From Planctomycetaceae bacterium (lineage in GTDB: Bacteria > Planctomycetota > Planctomycetia > Planctomycetales > Planctomycetaceae), in contig JANQRQ010000038.1 of assembly GCA_028284485.1 (NCBI GenBank), positions 1 through 37,553 of the forward strand: DNA of 37,553 nt, written 5' to 3'. Each line of letters starts with the position of its first letter. Within the stretch, counting starts at the first letter, position 1. A model generated the notes under the pieces. That model saw nothing but the letters and a program-made list of their open reading frames with translations, was not told the origin of the DNA and ran no database searches. The position numbers were made by a program, and so were the translations under genes. Positions 9,831-19,615 of this stretch are shown here, piece by piece.

Positions 9831-11414
9831 ATGAGTGGAATAGATGACTCGAAATTTCGGAACAAGACTCTACAGTCTGACTTGCTGAGGCGGATGTGCT
9901 GGATATCGGTCGCAGGATTTCTGTTTTGCATCATGCCATTTCGCATTCAGGCAGGGATGCTATCGGTCCGCGTGACTGGCGGGGACGGTCAATTGATGCC
10001 TTGTCGTATCCATTTGACGGATGAAGCGCGAGAGCCGATTCGCGCACCGGGCCTGCCTTTTTTTCGCAATCATTTCGTCTGTCCCGGTAACGTGTCGTTG
10101 ACATTGGAAAAAGGCAACTACCGGCTGGAGATCGAAAGAGGTCCCGAGTTTGAACGTCATGATCTGTTTGTTTCGATCGACGAGACGGGCACCAAAGAGA
10201 TCGTCGTGACGCTCAAGCAGATCGTCGATATGTCGGCACTGGGTTGGCACTCCGGCGATTTGCATGTGCACCGCAATCCGGTTGAAATCGAGCTGCTGAT
10301 GCAGGCTGAGGGTTTGGATGTTGCACCGGTCATCACTTGGTGGAACAACCGCAATTTGTGGTTGGACCGGGATCTGCCGACTGAAACACTTCACGAATTC
10401 GGAAAGAATCATTTTTACGATGTCATGGCCGGTGAAGATGAGCGTGAAGGGGGAGCGTTATTGTACTTTCACCTCCCGGAACCGTTGCAGATTTCGGGTT
10501 CAGCCCGGGAGTATCCCTCTCCAATGAAGTTCCTGGCGGAAGCGCGTCAGCATGACGGAGTTTGGGTCGATATTGAAAAGCCATTCTGGTGGGATGTTCC
10601 GATTTGGTTGGCAAGCGGCCAGGTCGATTCGATCGGGTTGGCAAACAACCACATGTGCCGTAGCACGATGTACGAAAGTGAAGCATGGGGACGACCTCGG
10701 GATGTCGGTCGACTGCCAGCGCCGCGGGGCAACGGCTTTTGGACGCAAGAAATCTATTATCACATTTTAAATAGCGGATTGAGAGTGCCCCCCTCCGCGG
10801 GGAGTGCCTCAGGAGTCTTGCCGAATCCTGTCGGTTACAATCGGGTCTATGTGCAAACGGATGCACCTTTGGACTATGCTGAGTGGTGGGAGGCATTGCG
10901 TGCGGGCCGATCATTCGTGACAAACGGTCCTTTGTTGATTTGCCGGGCCGATGGTCAATTACCGGGACACGTGTTTCGGGCTTCATCGAATTCCAACAAG
11001 CCGATCGAGTTGGAAATCGAATTGATGAGTCAGGATTCGATCGCGGCCATTGAAGTCATATCCAACGGGACAGTCGCCAAACGAGTTGCCGTTACGGAAA
11101 ATCCCCATGGTTTTGGCAAATACAAGACTCAAGTCGATATCGCCAAAGGGGGGTGGTTTCTCGTTCGTGCCATTACCGATGAGCCAAGGACCTTTCGGTT
11201 TGCATCGACAGCTCCCTACTATGTAGAAGGAACAGATGGCGAAAAGCGGATTAGTCGCTCGTCTGTTCAATTTTTTGTGGACTGGATTGACGAGCGAATG
11301 GCGCGCGTGCCGTTGAAGCTGCAAGACGCCGACCAGCAGGAAGAGGTGTTAGCGCACCATCGTCGGGCACGAGCTTTTTGGTCGGAATTGTTAGTTGACG
11401 CAAATGCCGACTGA
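9831..11414 (+). CDS. Exported PHP-domain metallohydrolase, CehA/McbA family
   Basis: A 527-residue protein; ATG 9831 has GAGG about 5 bases upstream, whereas a GTG at 9783 lacks one. A hydrophobic leader follows (CWISVAGFLFCIMPF), then a beta-sandwich like a carboxypeptidase regulatory domain (about 43-130), then the PHP-like part opening with the metal motif SGDLHVHRN (H145, H147). Further on are GLANNH and the family segment WWEALRAGRSFVTNGPLL. CehA/McbA proteins are predicted metal-dependent hydrolases with some carbamate or phosphoester activities known in the family. Being 62 bp behind an exported sulfatase suggests a joint role in glycan or ester degradation; the substrate is unknown. 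Confidence 0.85.
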   Translation: MSGIDDSKFRNKTLQSDLLRRMCWISVAGFLFCIMPFRIQAGMLSVRVTGGDGQLMPCRIHLTDEAREPIRAPGLPFFRNHFVCPGNVSLTLEKGNYRLEIERGPEFERHDLFVSIDETGTKEIVVTLKQIVDMSALGWHSGDLHVHRNPVEIELLMQAEGLDVAPVITWWNNRNLWLDRDLPTETLHEFGKNHFYDVMAGEDEREGGALLYFHLPEPLQISGSAREYPSPMKFLAEARQHDGVWVDIEKPFWWDVPIWLASGQVDSIGLANNHMCRSTMYESEAWGRPRDVGRLPAPRGNGFWTQEIYYHILNSGLRVPPSAGSASGVLPNPVGYNRVYVQTDAPLDYAEWWEALRAGRSFVTNGPLLICRADGQLPGHVFRASSNSNKPIELEIELMSQDSIAAIEVISNGTVAKRVAVTENPHGFGKYKTQVDIAKGGWFLVRAITDEPRTFRFASTAPYYVEGTDGEKRISRSSVQFFVDWIDERMARVPLKLQDADQQEEVLAHHRRARAFWSELLVDANAD

Positions 11415-11524
11415 TGGTTATGCAGCCTCGCGTCGATCGATGTATGCCAAGAACTGATCTGCCGGTCGTTCGCCTTGCGAGATTGCGACTACGATAAGAA
11501 AGCGATGGAAGCAGCTAAGACTCT

Positions 11525-12565
11525 ATGAAACGCGAACTGGAACGATACAGCCGCCAGGTGCTGTTTGACGGTATCGGCGAAGAGGGGCAGCGCCGAATCG
11601 TAAACAGCCGGGTGGTTGTCTGTGGCTGCGGCGCACTCGGAACGGTATTGGCCGAGACGATGGTCCGCGCTGGTGTTGGCTCGGTCCACATCATCGATCG
11701 CGATTTCGTCGAGATCAGCAATCTGCAGCGACAAGTGCTATTCGACGAAGACGATGTGAAGGAACGAGTGCCAAAAGCGATTGCCGCACGAGATAAGCTG
11801 CGAAAGATCAATTCCGAAACAACGATCGAATCGACGATTGCAGATATCGACCATACGAATATTCTGAAGTTCGTTGAGGGGAACGACCTCATTTTGGATG
11901 GCACGGATAATTTCGAAATCCGATTCTTGATCAATGATGCGTCATTGGAAACAGGTATTCCCTGGGTCTATGCCGGTTGCATTGGTAGCCATGGCCAAAC
12001 AATGGCGATTTTTCCCAACGAGTCTGCGTGTCTCCGTTGTCTGATGGACGACGTTCCCGAACCGGGCATGACGGAAACGTGTGATACAGCGGGGATCCTG
12101 GGGCCCACCGTTAACGTGATCGCATCGCTGCAAGCCGTCAGCGGTCTCAAGATACTGGCTGGGCGCCGCGACCTTGTCTCGCCGGTGTTGACGATTGTCG
12201 ATGTCTGGGACGGCACGTATCGAAACATGAGCGTGGCGAATTTGAAGGAGCGAGCGAACTGCCGCGCGTGTGATGCTGGCGAGCGTGAATGGCTATCCGG
12301 TCAGCGAGGATCGCAGACGACGGTACTGTGCGGCAGAAATGCAGTGCAGTTTTCTCCGCCACAAAAATCGAGCATTTCCTTCGAATCCCTGAATGGGAAA
12401 CTGGCAAGCGCTGGCGACGTGACGTTTAACTCCTATCTGCTGCGGCTGACTCTGACCGATCCCGATTACGACATTACGGTGTTTCGTGATGGTCGTGCGA
12501 TTATCAAAGGGACGGATGACATCGCCTTAGCCAAGAGCCTTTACGCGCGATACATCGGCAACTGA
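11525..12565 (+). CDS. thiF: ThiF/MoeB-type E1-like adenylyltransferase
   Basis: A 346-residue enzyme. Features: RYSRQ at the N-terminus, nucleotide loop GCGALG (34-39), DGTDN (125-129), catalytic-type Cys186 in TETCDTAG, and a structural zinc site C169/C172 with C246/C249. These enzymes adenylate the C-terminal Gly of a ubiquitin-like sulfur carrier (ThiS or MoaD). The C-terminal ~80 residues (TVLCGRNAVQ ... FRDGRAIIKGT ... KSLYARYIG) match the extension of Bacillus-type ThiF, which favours thiazole synthesis over molybdopterin. No thiS, thiG or other thiamine gene is in the window, so the partner is encoded elsewhere. No thiamine riboswitch was recognised in the 110 bp upstream. Confidence 0.88.
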   Translation: MKRELERYSRQVLFDGIGEEGQRRIVNSRVVVCGCGALGTVLAETMVRAGVGSVHIIDRDFVEISNLQRQVLFDEDDVKERVPKAIAARDKLRKINSETTIESTIADIDHTNILKFVEGNDLILDGTDNFEIRFLINDASLETGIPWVYAGCIGSHGQTMAIFPNESACLRCLMDDVPEPGMTETCDTAGILGPTVNVIASLQAVSGLKILAGRRDLVSPVLTIVDVWDGTYRNMSVANLKERANCRACDAGEREWLSGQRGSQTTVLCGRNAVQFSPPQKSSISFESLNGKLASAGDVTFNSYLLRLTLTDPDYDITVFRDGRAIIKGTDDIALAKSLYARYIGN

Positions 12566-12885
12566 ATCACATCGTCGTTGCCCGCGACTCCCGCCGCAAT
12601 GCGAGGGCTGCTGCAGGTTCATTCCTGCGGATGGCTTTGTAGGAACCGTCGCGACGGTCGATGGGCACATCTCTTTTGCTGAACCGCGAAAGGCATATCC
12701 AACAGAGTCGATTCAATCTGAATCGTAGCCGGTTTAATCTGCACAATTGAACCATCAATTTGTTGACATCGACCAGTCGGAATCTACGTTTTCTCAGACG
12801 ATTGGTTAAATGCAATGCAATTGCAAGTCGTCAAGGATGAGCGACCGCACTGTAGGCAGCAGTGAGTAGATGACAGGCGCGTATC
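12566..12885. other. Intergenic stretch between thiF and the pseudopilin gene
   Basis: 320 bp without a convincing gene. The only signal noted is a possible promoter (separate entry). Confidence 0.5.
12763..12790 (+). promoter_or_regulatory. Possible sigma-70-like promoter of the pseudopilin gene
   Basis: TTGACA at 12763-12768, a 16-bp spacer, then TACGTT at 12785-12790. The -35 is perfect but the -10 is weak. It sits about 100 bp before the pseudopilin start. Confidence 0.35.
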
Positions 12886-13410
12886 ATGAAAGAGACTCCA
12901 CTAATACCGCGAAACGGCTTCACGTTGGTCGAGGTGTTCATCGTTGTCGTGATCTTGGGAATTCTGGCTGCCACCGTACTACCGCAGTTTACGGAAGCCG
13001 AGGTATTCGCCAAACAGTCAGCGCTACAACAAGACCTGCAGGTCCTGCGTAGCCAGATTGAGCTGTACCGGTTTCAACACGAAGGTCGGTACCCCGCGCA
13101 TGACTCGACTGACCCGGATGATTTTCGCGATTCGATGCTTCTTGCCAGTCAGGCCGACGGAACGACGGCCGCCGTTGGTACGCCGGGATACGAATTTGGT
13201 CCCTACTTCCTTGGTCAGCTACCCCCGAATCCTTATACCGGAGGTCGCGGCTTACGAATCGTCTCGGACATTGATGCGGCCGTTCCCAACGAGACCGATC
13301 AAGAGCCGAACGGGATTCTTATCGGGTGGATCTACGACCCTGCGACTGGGCGAATTAAGGGAAACAACCGCGGAATCTCGATGTCCGGAAAACCACTGGA
13401 CGAATTCTAG
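12886..13410 (+). CDS. Type II secretion-type pseudopilin (GspG-like)
   Basis: A 174-residue protein with a classical type IV prepilin leader: short basic N-terminus, Gly11, then FTLVEV with Glu at mature position 5 and a hydrophobic helix to about residue 33. The leader would be cut after Gly11 by prepilin peptidase and the Phe N-methylated. The rest resembles major pseudopilins, with ...QNDLQVLRSQIELYR-like helix and the QLPPNPYTG segment. No secretion ATPase, platform protein or peptidase gene is near, so this is a stand-alone pseudopilin, a common arrangement in planctomycetes. Partner machinery must be elsewhere. Confidence 0.88.
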   Translation: MKETPLIPRNGFTLVEVFIVVVILGILAATVLPQFTEAEVFAKQSALQQDLQVLRSQIELYRFQHEGRYPAHDSTDPDDFRDSMLLASQADGTTAAVGTPGYEFGPYFLGQLPPNPYTGGRGLRIVSDIDAAVPNETDQEPNGILIGWIYDPATGRIKGNNRGISMSGKPLDEF

Positions 13411-13825
13411 AGCGGTTTACTTTTTCTTGTGGGCGTTTCTGGCTCGTGGGAGCCAAGTATCATAATACTAAACGCGATTGTCGCAGCGACAAGTCAACGT
13501 AATGCGCTGTCGATTGTGCTCCCAGCCGTCAGCTCATCGTGCCGAAGCTGAACAGATCCCTTAACTCGACCGCGAACCGTTGAGTGAACGAGTCTCCCGA
13601 ACGGCCGTCGCTCGATTGTGTTTTGGCAATGCTTCGTTTGATGAACGTCCCATTCTGCCTGTATCGCATGGATAGGCGTTTCCCGTGGAGCGAGCAGGCC
13701 ACTAGAATCGCGCGAATTAGTTGACTACGATCGAGGGCATGGCTCACCTTTCGTTCATCGCGCAACCGTTTCTGGTCCGCCATATTGATCAAGCCTGGCT
13801 CTAAATCTTGTGGAAGATGACCGCT
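13411..13825. other. Intergenic stretch with a doubtful small minus-strand frame
   Basis: About 415 bp. A 6-bp hairpin TGGCTC/GAGCCA near 13440-13455 lacks a following T-run, so it is not a convincing terminator. The only notable frame is the doubtful minus-strand one listed separately. Confidence 0.4.
13529..13783 (-). CDS. Doubtful small hypothetical protein (84 aa)
   Basis: An open frame of 84 residues from ATG 13783, rich in Arg, Lys, Ser and Gln, with no recognisable domain, signal peptide or membrane segment. A weak AGG lies 12 bases upstream of the start. It fills a gap between two plus-strand genes, and its longer form would overlap the next gene. It may be real or a chance frame; kept only because the gap is otherwise empty. 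Confidence 0.22.
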   Translation of the reverse strand: MADQKRLRDERKVSHALDRSQLIRAILVACSLHGKRLSMRYRQNGTFIKRSIAKTQSSDGRSGDSFTQRFAVELRDLFSFGTMS

Positions 13826-15526
13826 ATGCGGATCGCCTGCCGAATTCGCAGTTTGTTTCTGCATCGCGAATTGCTCCTAATTGCCGGCGTTTACTTGGCA
13901 GCGGTTGTTTTTGTTGTCCCACCGGTCGATCCATACCCCACAGGGGATGACTGGAATTATGCGGTGACAGCCCGGGAATTCGTCGAGACCGGTCACATAC
14001 GGTTGGGAGCCTGGCCGGCCATGACGCTGGTGACTCATGCGGTCTGGGGATCGGGCTTTCTGTATTTGTTCGGCGAGTCTTGGGTTGTGCTTCGTGCTTC
14101 GATGATGGTGATGGCATGGCTTGGCGGCGTCGCGATCTATAGGCTGGCACTCGACTTTACCCGACCTCGAATTGAGGCAGCGATGTTATGTGGATGCTAC
14201 GTCGTAGCCCCCGTGGTACTGGCATTCTCGTATACATTTTATACCGATATCACTGGTACCTCGCTGATGCTGGTGACGGTCGCCGCGTTTTCACAAACAC
14301 TCAGGCGCGGGTCATGGAAGGCGTTCGCCGGCGCCGGGTTGTTGGCAGGAATTGCTTTTTTGGCTCGTCAGACGGCCGCCATCCCCGCGGTCGTTTTCGT
14401 GCTGCTCCTCTTCTGGTGGAGGCGGAGTTCCTCAGCGGTTGTGACGATCGTGGGGGGGATCATCCCGTTGTTGTCATGCTATGTGTGGCTATATTCCACC
14501 GATGGGCTGCCAACCGGTTTTGGCCGACTGGAGTACGATTTTCCCCTGCTGTTGCAAATCAAGCCCTTGGTTGGGAAGTTGGCGGCAATCCTGCTGGAAG
14601 CGGCGTTGTTTGTTACGCCGTTGGCCGCGATGAGGGGGGCTTGTGGTGTGCGTTCCATGACGCTTGATCACAGACGTATCTTACTGCTGGGTGGTCTGTG
14701 GATTGGGTTTGTCATCTTCTTTGCCGAGGAACTTCGTCCTTATCGTGGATGGGCGTTTTACGATTGGGGATTGGGATTGCTTCCAACGTATTTGGGGGCG
14801 CAAGAACTGAAATCGCCGACGATCGGCGGCACAATTTCGGTCTTTCACTTTTTCGTGCTCGTGGTCGCCGCGGCCGCCCTGCCCCTTCTGGCTGTGGTTT
14901 TTTGGAAGCCGCAAAGCGCTGAGTCGGATTCGCCGGAATCGGTAAAGGAAATACGTGCGGTCATCTTTCTCAGTACCGTTTTGTATTTGTTCGTGCTGCT
15001 AATCAGCAAGTGGGTATACGATCGTTACCTAATTCCCTTCGTTGGGTTAATCATCGCCTTCGATGCTGCGTCGCATCATCGCCCGAATCCTCGCGGGAGC
15101 TATATGGCAGCGGCAGTTTGCCTGTTTCTTGGGCTTGCGTGCTCATTGATTGGGATACAGGATAGCATCGCGGCCAAGGATGCGTACTGGATGGCTGTGA
15201 TGGAAATTCAGGATGAAGGTACTCCGCTCGAGGAGGTCGAATTTGCTCTCGTCGATCCACGGGAGTTGCCTGCTGGTCTATTTGGGACTGGCGAGGATCA
15301 CCTGAAAATAGGCGAAAATACGCTGCGAGTCGACGCGGCAAACTCAGCTGTGGACTCACCGTCATGGCGTATCGCGTATCGCGCTGAACCTGGCTGGACG
15401 ACCGTAAAAAAGATCCCGTATTCCTCATGGGTACGCTCCTCTCGGTTCCTCATTCTGAAACGTGACGACTCCGTCAGCCAAAAGCAGGCCAATTCGGCAT
15501 CAGGACGTCCAAAGAAGATCGATTGA
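13826..15526 (+). CDS. Polytopic membrane protein, GT-C glycosyltransferase-like
   Basis: A 566-residue membrane protein with about 10-12 hydrophobic helices and a soluble C-terminal part after residue ~450. ATG 13826 is preferred because GGAAG lies 9 bases upstream; TTG 13808 and ATG 13817 are alternatives. The first extracytoplasmic loop after helix 1 carries DPYPTGDDWNYA, the acidic loop position typical of GT-C fold (ArnT/PMT-like) lipid-linked sugar transferases. Helix pattern LLAGIAFLARQTA also matches that family. These enzymes move a sugar from a polyprenyl carrier to lipid, protein or glycan. The acceptor is unknown and no other glycosylation gene is adjacent. Confidence 0.7.
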   Translation: MRIACRIRSLFLHRELLLIAGVYLAAVVFVVPPVDPYPTGDDWNYAVTAREFVETGHIRLGAWPAMTLVTHAVWGSGFLYLFGESWVVLRASMMVMAWLGGVAIYRLALDFTRPRIEAAMLCGCYVVAPVVLAFSYTFYTDITGTSLMLVTVAAFSQTLRRGSWKAFAGAGLLAGIAFLARQTAAIPAVVFVLLLFWWRRSSSAVVTIVGGIIPLLSCYVWLYSTDGLPTGFGRLEYDFPLLLQIKPLVGKLAAILLEAALFVTPLAAMRGACGVRSMTLDHRRILLLGGLWIGFVIFFAEELRPYRGWAFYDWGLGLLPTYLGAQELKSPTIGGTISVFHFFVLVVAAAALPLLAVVFWKPQSAESDSPESVKEIRAVIFLSTVLYLFVLLISKWVYDRYLIPFVGLIIAFDAASHHRPNPRGSYMAAAVCLFLGLACSLIGIQDSIAAKDAYWMAVMEIQDEGTPLEEVEFALVDPRELPAGLFGTGEDHLKIGENTLRVDAANSAVDSPSWRIAYRAEPGWTTVKKIPYSSWVRSSRFLILKRDDSVSQKQANSASGRPKKID

Positions 15527-15824
15527 GCAATCGGTTGTAGAAATACTATAGTCTGGCTACAAGTTTCAGCGATTCTCGATTCTCGAAGTTGAGAATTCTC
15601 AGATCCGTCGCCGATCTCAAACTTGAGGAGCGAGATCCGACTGTTTACGATATCGTCCGCGAATGAGTGGTCGGGGTCGATCGCTGAATTCGACCGTGAG
15701 TAACGTGCAAAAAATGCGTTCGACTGCCGTTGGTTTCTAAGCACGAGATTTGCAAACGGGATGGCATGTGCCGATTCGTTGACCAGTACCCTTTACCAGT
15801 TTGAATAAGATGGGGAGTCGCCCC

Positions 15825-16445
15825 ATGTCTGGGCAGCGATATGCAACGATTCTGCTTTTCGGGTCTCCCGGTGCGGGCAAAGGGACACAGGGCAAAATTC
15901 TGGCGGAACTCCCGGGATTCTTTCACGTTTCGAGCGGGAGTATATTTCGCAGCCTCGATCCACAATCTGAAGAATCAAAGAGAATTTCCGAGTATACCTC
16001 TCGGGGAGAGTTGGCTCCCGATAGCTTGGCAATCGAAATCTGGGAAGCTTGGTTGGAAGCCCAGGTTGCCGAAGGGCGATACAAGCCGCATGAGCAGATT
16101 CTGGTTCTCGATGGTATCCCCAGAAACGTCGAACAATGCGATTTAACCGAGCGAACAATCGACGTTAAGCTGCTGCTGCATTTGGCGAGTGGCGATCAGC
16201 AGACGATGATCGACCGCATCAAACGCCGAGCGGAACTCGAAGGCCGGACCGACGATTCCAGTGAGGATATCATCCAGCGGAGGTTTGAAGTTTATCGGGT
16301 CGAGTCGACGCCCGTTCTGGACCACTATCCCGAGGACATCGTGGCAGAAATCGACCCGATGGGAACTGCGGCCGAAGTTTTTGCCCGGATTTTGGCTCAA
16401 ATCATCCCAGTTCAGAACGCCTTTTTGCAAGCACCTGCTGGCTAG
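15825..16445 (+). CDS. Adenylate kinase-like nucleoside monophosphate kinase (short LID)
   Basis: A 206-residue protein. ATG 15825 is chosen for GGGGAG seven bases upstream; TTG 15801 and ATG 15810 are in frame. Motifs: P-loop GSPGAGKGTQ (13-22), NMP-binding SSGSIFR (36-42), DGIPRN (96-101, usually DGFPR), and the RIKRRAELEGRTDD stretch that replaces the long zinc/LID domain. It catalyses phosphate transfer between ATP and an NMP, probably AMP. It is divergent from typical Adk and lies alone, not in a ribosomal protein operon, so it may be a second kinase rather than the main adk. Confidence 0.82.
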   Translation: MSGQRYATILLFGSPGAGKGTQGKILAELPGFFHVSSGSIFRSLDPQSEESKRISEYTSRGELAPDSLAIEIWEAWLEAQVAEGRYKPHEQILVLDGIPRNVEQCDLTERTIDVKLLLHLASGDQQTMIDRIKRRAELEGRTDDSSEDIIQRRFEVYRVESTPVLDHYPEDIVAEIDPMGTAAEVFARILAQIIPVQNAFLQAPAG

Positions 16446-16500
16446 GGTGGGTTCCCGTACTCGACAGTGGCTGTGGAAACTCCCCTCGCCGATCTGAAGA

Positions 16501-17370
16501 TCAGGGACTGACGGACTGCGTCAACCCCGCCTCGTATGTTGGATACGCCAGGTGGACGCCCAGGATTTCGCGAATCTTCTGATTGCGGCAACGCTTGTTA
16601 CGCCCCTGGGTTCGCTGACCTTTTTTTGTCGGATCGAAAACCGGTTCGGGTGCACCGACAAGTTCCGCTAGGCGTTGGTAGTATTTCCGACGTTCAACCG
16701 GATGATTATCGCTGACCAGAAAATCCTCACCGTAAGAATTCGACTTGTCGCATTGAACGACTGTTGTCGCCGCATCTGAAACGTGAATCAGGTTGAGCCA
16801 TGAGTCAGGGCGGCCGGTCAACGATTGCCCTGCTTTGAGCGCATCAATTCGAGACAGCAGGCGCTGTGGTCCGTAGATTCCTGCCAAACGTAGGATGTTC
16901 GCGCTTCGTACCTTGCTGGCCGCAGACGCGGGATAGAATTCATGGATGAGCTGTTCGGCCTCCAGACAGATCTGTCCATTCTCGGAGCTTGGCTCGCGAG
17001 GCGACGACTCGTCAATCCATTCGCCGTTTGATTGGCCGTAAACACTGACGCTGGAAATATAGATCAATCGATGCGACCAATCAGCGCAGCGCTTCAGTAC
17101 GTTGTGCAAGCCAGTAACATACACATCATGTTTCGTCGGTGCAGCACTTCGGTCAAAGCCAATGGCAATCAAGACCGTTTCGGCCTTAGGCAATTCACCG
17201 AGCGTCTCCGGTTTGGTGACGTCCCCTTCTACAGGATTGATTCCCATGGCTTCGAATTGAGATGCGTTTTGCGCAGACCGGGTGAGTGCCGACACATTGT
17301 GTCCGTCGGCAAGCCAACGTTGTGCAACAAGGCGCCCCAAGTACCCACATCCGACAATTAGCTTATTCAT
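16501..17370 (-). CDS. NAD(P)-dependent SDR epimerase, YeeZ-like
   Basis: A 289-residue extended/atypical short-chain dehydrogenase. The nucleotide-binding motif GCGYLG is at residues 7-12, followed by DGHNVSALTRS. The SSVSVYG strand is present but no clear YxxxK dyad follows it, which resembles the atypical SDR_a4/YeeZ group. Such proteins bind NAD(P) and have unclear substrates, usually assigned to nucleotide-sugar chemistry. It converges with the adenylate-kinase-like gene. No clear Shine-Dalgarno sequence precedes ATG 17370. Confidence 0.8.
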   Translation of the reverse strand: MNKLIVGCGYLGRLVAQRWLADGHNVSALTRSAQNASQFEAMGINPVEGDVTKPETLGELPKAETVLIAIGFDRSAAPTKHDVYVTGLHNVLKRCADWSHRLIYISSVSVYGQSNGEWIDESSPREPSSENGQICLEAEQLIHEFYPASAASKVRSANILRLAGIYGPQRLLSRIDALKAGQSLTGRPDSWLNLIHVSDAATTVVQCDKSNSYGEDFLVSDNHPVERRKYYQRLAELVGAPEPVFDPTKKGQRTQGRNKRCRNQKIREILGVHLAYPTYEAGLTQSVSP

Positions 17371-17728
17371 AACGAATATTCTGAATGCGACAACGAGGAT
17401 GTCAATTCGGTTCGAATAACGCGATTGTCATTATTGCGCGGGAGCATCTGTACGATTGGCGGCTATTCGTACGTCGAACGGTCGGCAGTGTTTCCACTGC
17501 ATCGCTGAAATTCGCGTATTTCTGAGGCTGATTGATCAGGAATTCAGCGGTCACAGGCGAGGATTTTGATCTATATTTCCCTAGGTACCAGGACAAGGCG
17601 AAGACGGCCTCCGAGCGACGACTGAACAGCGCTCAACTGTTCGGATGAAATTCGCCCCCGAATTCCAGAGAAAGTCGATGCCCGGCGATTTCATCATGAA
17701 ATAGCCGGTTTTGATTGAGGATAGATCC
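17371..17728. other. Intergenic region upstream of the tandem HDOD genes
   Basis: About 358 bp between a minus-strand gene and the HDOD pair, so it should carry two divergent promoters. The only clear signal is the palindrome at 17688-17702. Confidence 0.5.
17688..17702. promoter_or_regulatory. 15-bp palindrome upstream of HDOD genes
   Basis: ATTTCAT-C-ATGAAAT is a perfect 7-bp inverted repeat around one base, ending 26 bp before the ATG at 17729. It has the size and place of an operator in the 5' leader, but no regulator is known for it. Confidence 0.35.
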
Positions 17729-18646
17729 ATGATTGACTGGAAAAGAATCCGAGTTGGCGCATTGGGTGAGCAACCGAAGTCTGTGCTGCCCCCTCGCGTC
17801 AAAATGCCCGTGTTGTCGTTGGCTCTACAGAAATTCACGAAGCGAGCCGAAGAGCCGGACGCAAATGCGAAAGAACTGGGAGCGTTGATCGAAGCCGATG
17901 CCGGGCTGACTTGCGAGCTATTGCGATACGTCAACTCAGCGTCGACTGGTCTGAAGGTCAGAGCGTCGTCGGCGCAGCAGGCGATCTCGGCATTGGGAAT
18001 TCGGGAAAGCAAACTGTTCCTCATTTCGACGGGAGTCAAACAAGCACAGCGGAACATCGAGTCGAAGCTGATCAATATTCCAAACTTCGCCATTGCGAAT
18101 TTAGAGCGAGCTTTGTTCGCACGCGAAGTAGCAAAACTGTTAAAGGCCGATGCCGAATTGGCGTTTTCTGCGGCGATGCTACAAGACTTTGTACTACCAG
18201 TCGTTTCGAATCAGATGTTTCCGACATACTTGGACTTTTCCAAGGCGCAGCAGGAATCGTCAGTCGATCTCGTAACACTCGAGCAGAAGAAATTTCAATG
18301 GGACCATGCTGTTGCGGCGGCCCAAGTCATGTTTGGTTGGGGATTCCCTGACGACTTGATTTGTTGCGTCGTTAATCACCATGCCGGTCTTGGAATATTA
18401 AAGAATGCCCAACTAGGTAAATCCGCAGTGGCCGCCGTAGCAATCGCTGGACTTGTACCGGAGCCGATGCAGCAGGTCCCCAAAGGACTGGATCAGCTAG
18501 TTCGGCTGGATTCAGCCTGGCCGGACTTCTGTCTGCTGGACATGGCGAAAACCGTTCAGCAACAGTTCGAGGAAATGTCTCCTGGGGCTCGTAATCCGTT
18601 TCCGCTGTTGAAGCGATGCGAGAAAGCTTGCAGTTCTGCAGTCTAA
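17729..18646 (+). CDS. HDOD domain protein, first of a tandem pair
   Basis: A 305-residue protein; ATG 17729 has GAGG 8 bases upstream, while TTG 17711 has none. The HDOD signature appears as LPPRVKMPVLSLALQKF, then LGALIEADAGLTCELLRYVNS and the following AISALGI helix (about residues 20-100). The rest of the fold continues with VVNHH near residue 215. HDOD proteins are HD-fold relatives, mostly lacking full metal catalysis, and act in signalling or regulation. There is no second output domain. It is followed after 12 bp by a clear paralogue. Confidence 0.88.
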   Translation: MIDWKRIRVGALGEQPKSVLPPRVKMPVLSLALQKFTKRAEEPDANAKELGALIEADAGLTCELLRYVNSASTGLKVRASSAQQAISALGIRESKLFLISTGVKQAQRNIESKLINIPNFAIANLERALFAREVAKLLKADAELAFSAAMLQDFVLPVVSNQMFPTYLDFSKAQQESSVDLVTLEQKKFQWDHAVAAAQVMFGWGFPDDLICCVVNHHAGLGILKNAQLGKSAVAAVAIAGLVPEPMQQVPKGLDQLVRLDSAWPDFCLLDMAKTVQQQFEEMSPGARNPFPLLKRCEKACSSAV

Positions 18647-18658
18647 GGTACCGAGTTA

Positions 18659-19615
18659 ATGTCCGAGATTGACTGGGAAAAGATTCGCAGCGATGCGATC
18701 GGCGAATTTACATTGTCGGCGCTGCCTCCTTTTATCGAATTGCCCGCGCTGCCTCATGCTGTAACGAAATTTGTTCAGACGGCGAATAAACCCGATGCCA
18801 CGTTGAAAGATTTGGCGAGAATCATCGAGACCGACACCGGCTTGACAGTGGAGCTTCTTAGGCATGTGAATTCTTCATTCATGGGCCTGAGACACAAAGC
18901 CAGCAATGTACTACAAGCACTGACGTTGCTGGGTATGCGTCAGAGCAAAAACTTGATTATTACGACCGGTATGCAGGCCGCAGTGCGCTCGAAGAAATCA
19001 AAACTCATCAACCAGCAGTGCTTTTGGAATGCCAGCCTGCAAAAGGCATTGTTCGCTCGTGAAATCGCTGTTCTTCTAAAGACGGACGCCGACACGGCAT
19101 TTGCCGGAGCGATGTTGCAGGACTACCTATTGCCTGTCGTTACAAATGACCTATTTCGGGAGTATCTCGAATTTGTCGACAACCGGCATGATCTGTCAGA
19201 GAACATCTGCGATTTTGAGCGACAGCAATTCGGTTGGGACCACGCCATTGCAGCGGCCTGTCTGTCATGCCGTTGGCATTTGCCCGACGACCTTGTTTGC
19301 TGCGTGCTGTTTCATCACCGCGGGCTTCGCATACTGACCGATGCACAATTGAAGCGGACGCCGGCTGCAGCGGTTGCATTGTCGGCGTTACTGCCGGATC
19401 AATTGCGACAGGACTACCGTGGGCTGGAACAACTGTTCCATTTGCAGAAGAAATGGTCGGCTTTCAATCTTCAAGATCTGGCCATTCGTGTTGATGAGCT
19501 ACACGAAAGCTTCGATATGGGGGTCCGGAACGACTTCCCGCTCAGTCGTCGATGCCAGTTGGCATTTGACGATCCCAAGACCTACGACGACGGCACGCTT
19601 CAGGTTGCCGTTTAA
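18659..19615 (+). CDS. HDOD domain protein, second of a tandem pair
   Basis: A 318-residue paralogue of the preceding protein. The two align from the start ([14 protein letters not shown] versus MIDWKRIRVGALGE) through the HDOD core ([35 protein letters not shown]) to the end. The second His motif is LFHHRG where the first copy has VNHHAG. The 12-bp gap and shared strand make co-transcription almost certain. This copy has a short extra C-terminal tail. No partner enzyme is encoded nearby, so the signalling target cannot be told. Confidence 0.88.
   Translation: MSEIDWEKIRSDAIGEFTLSALPPFIELPALPHAVTKFVQTANKPDATLKDLARIIETDTGLTVELLRHVNSSFMGLRHKASNVLQALTLLGMRQSKNLIITTGMQAAVRSKKSKLINQQCFWNASLQKALFAREIAVLLKTDADTAFAGAMLQDYLLPVVTNDLFREYLEFVDNRHDLSENICDFERQQFGWDHAIAAACLSCRWHLPDDLVCCVLFHHRGLRILTDAQLKRTPAAAVALSALLPDQLRQDYRGLEQLFHLQKKWSAFNLQDLAIRVDELHESFDMGVRNDFPLSRRCQLAFDDPKTYDDGTLQVAV

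Noticed and set aside
11415..11524. Thiamine riboswitch ahead of thiF
   Set aside because: The short leader has no recognisable TPP-binding conserved blocks.
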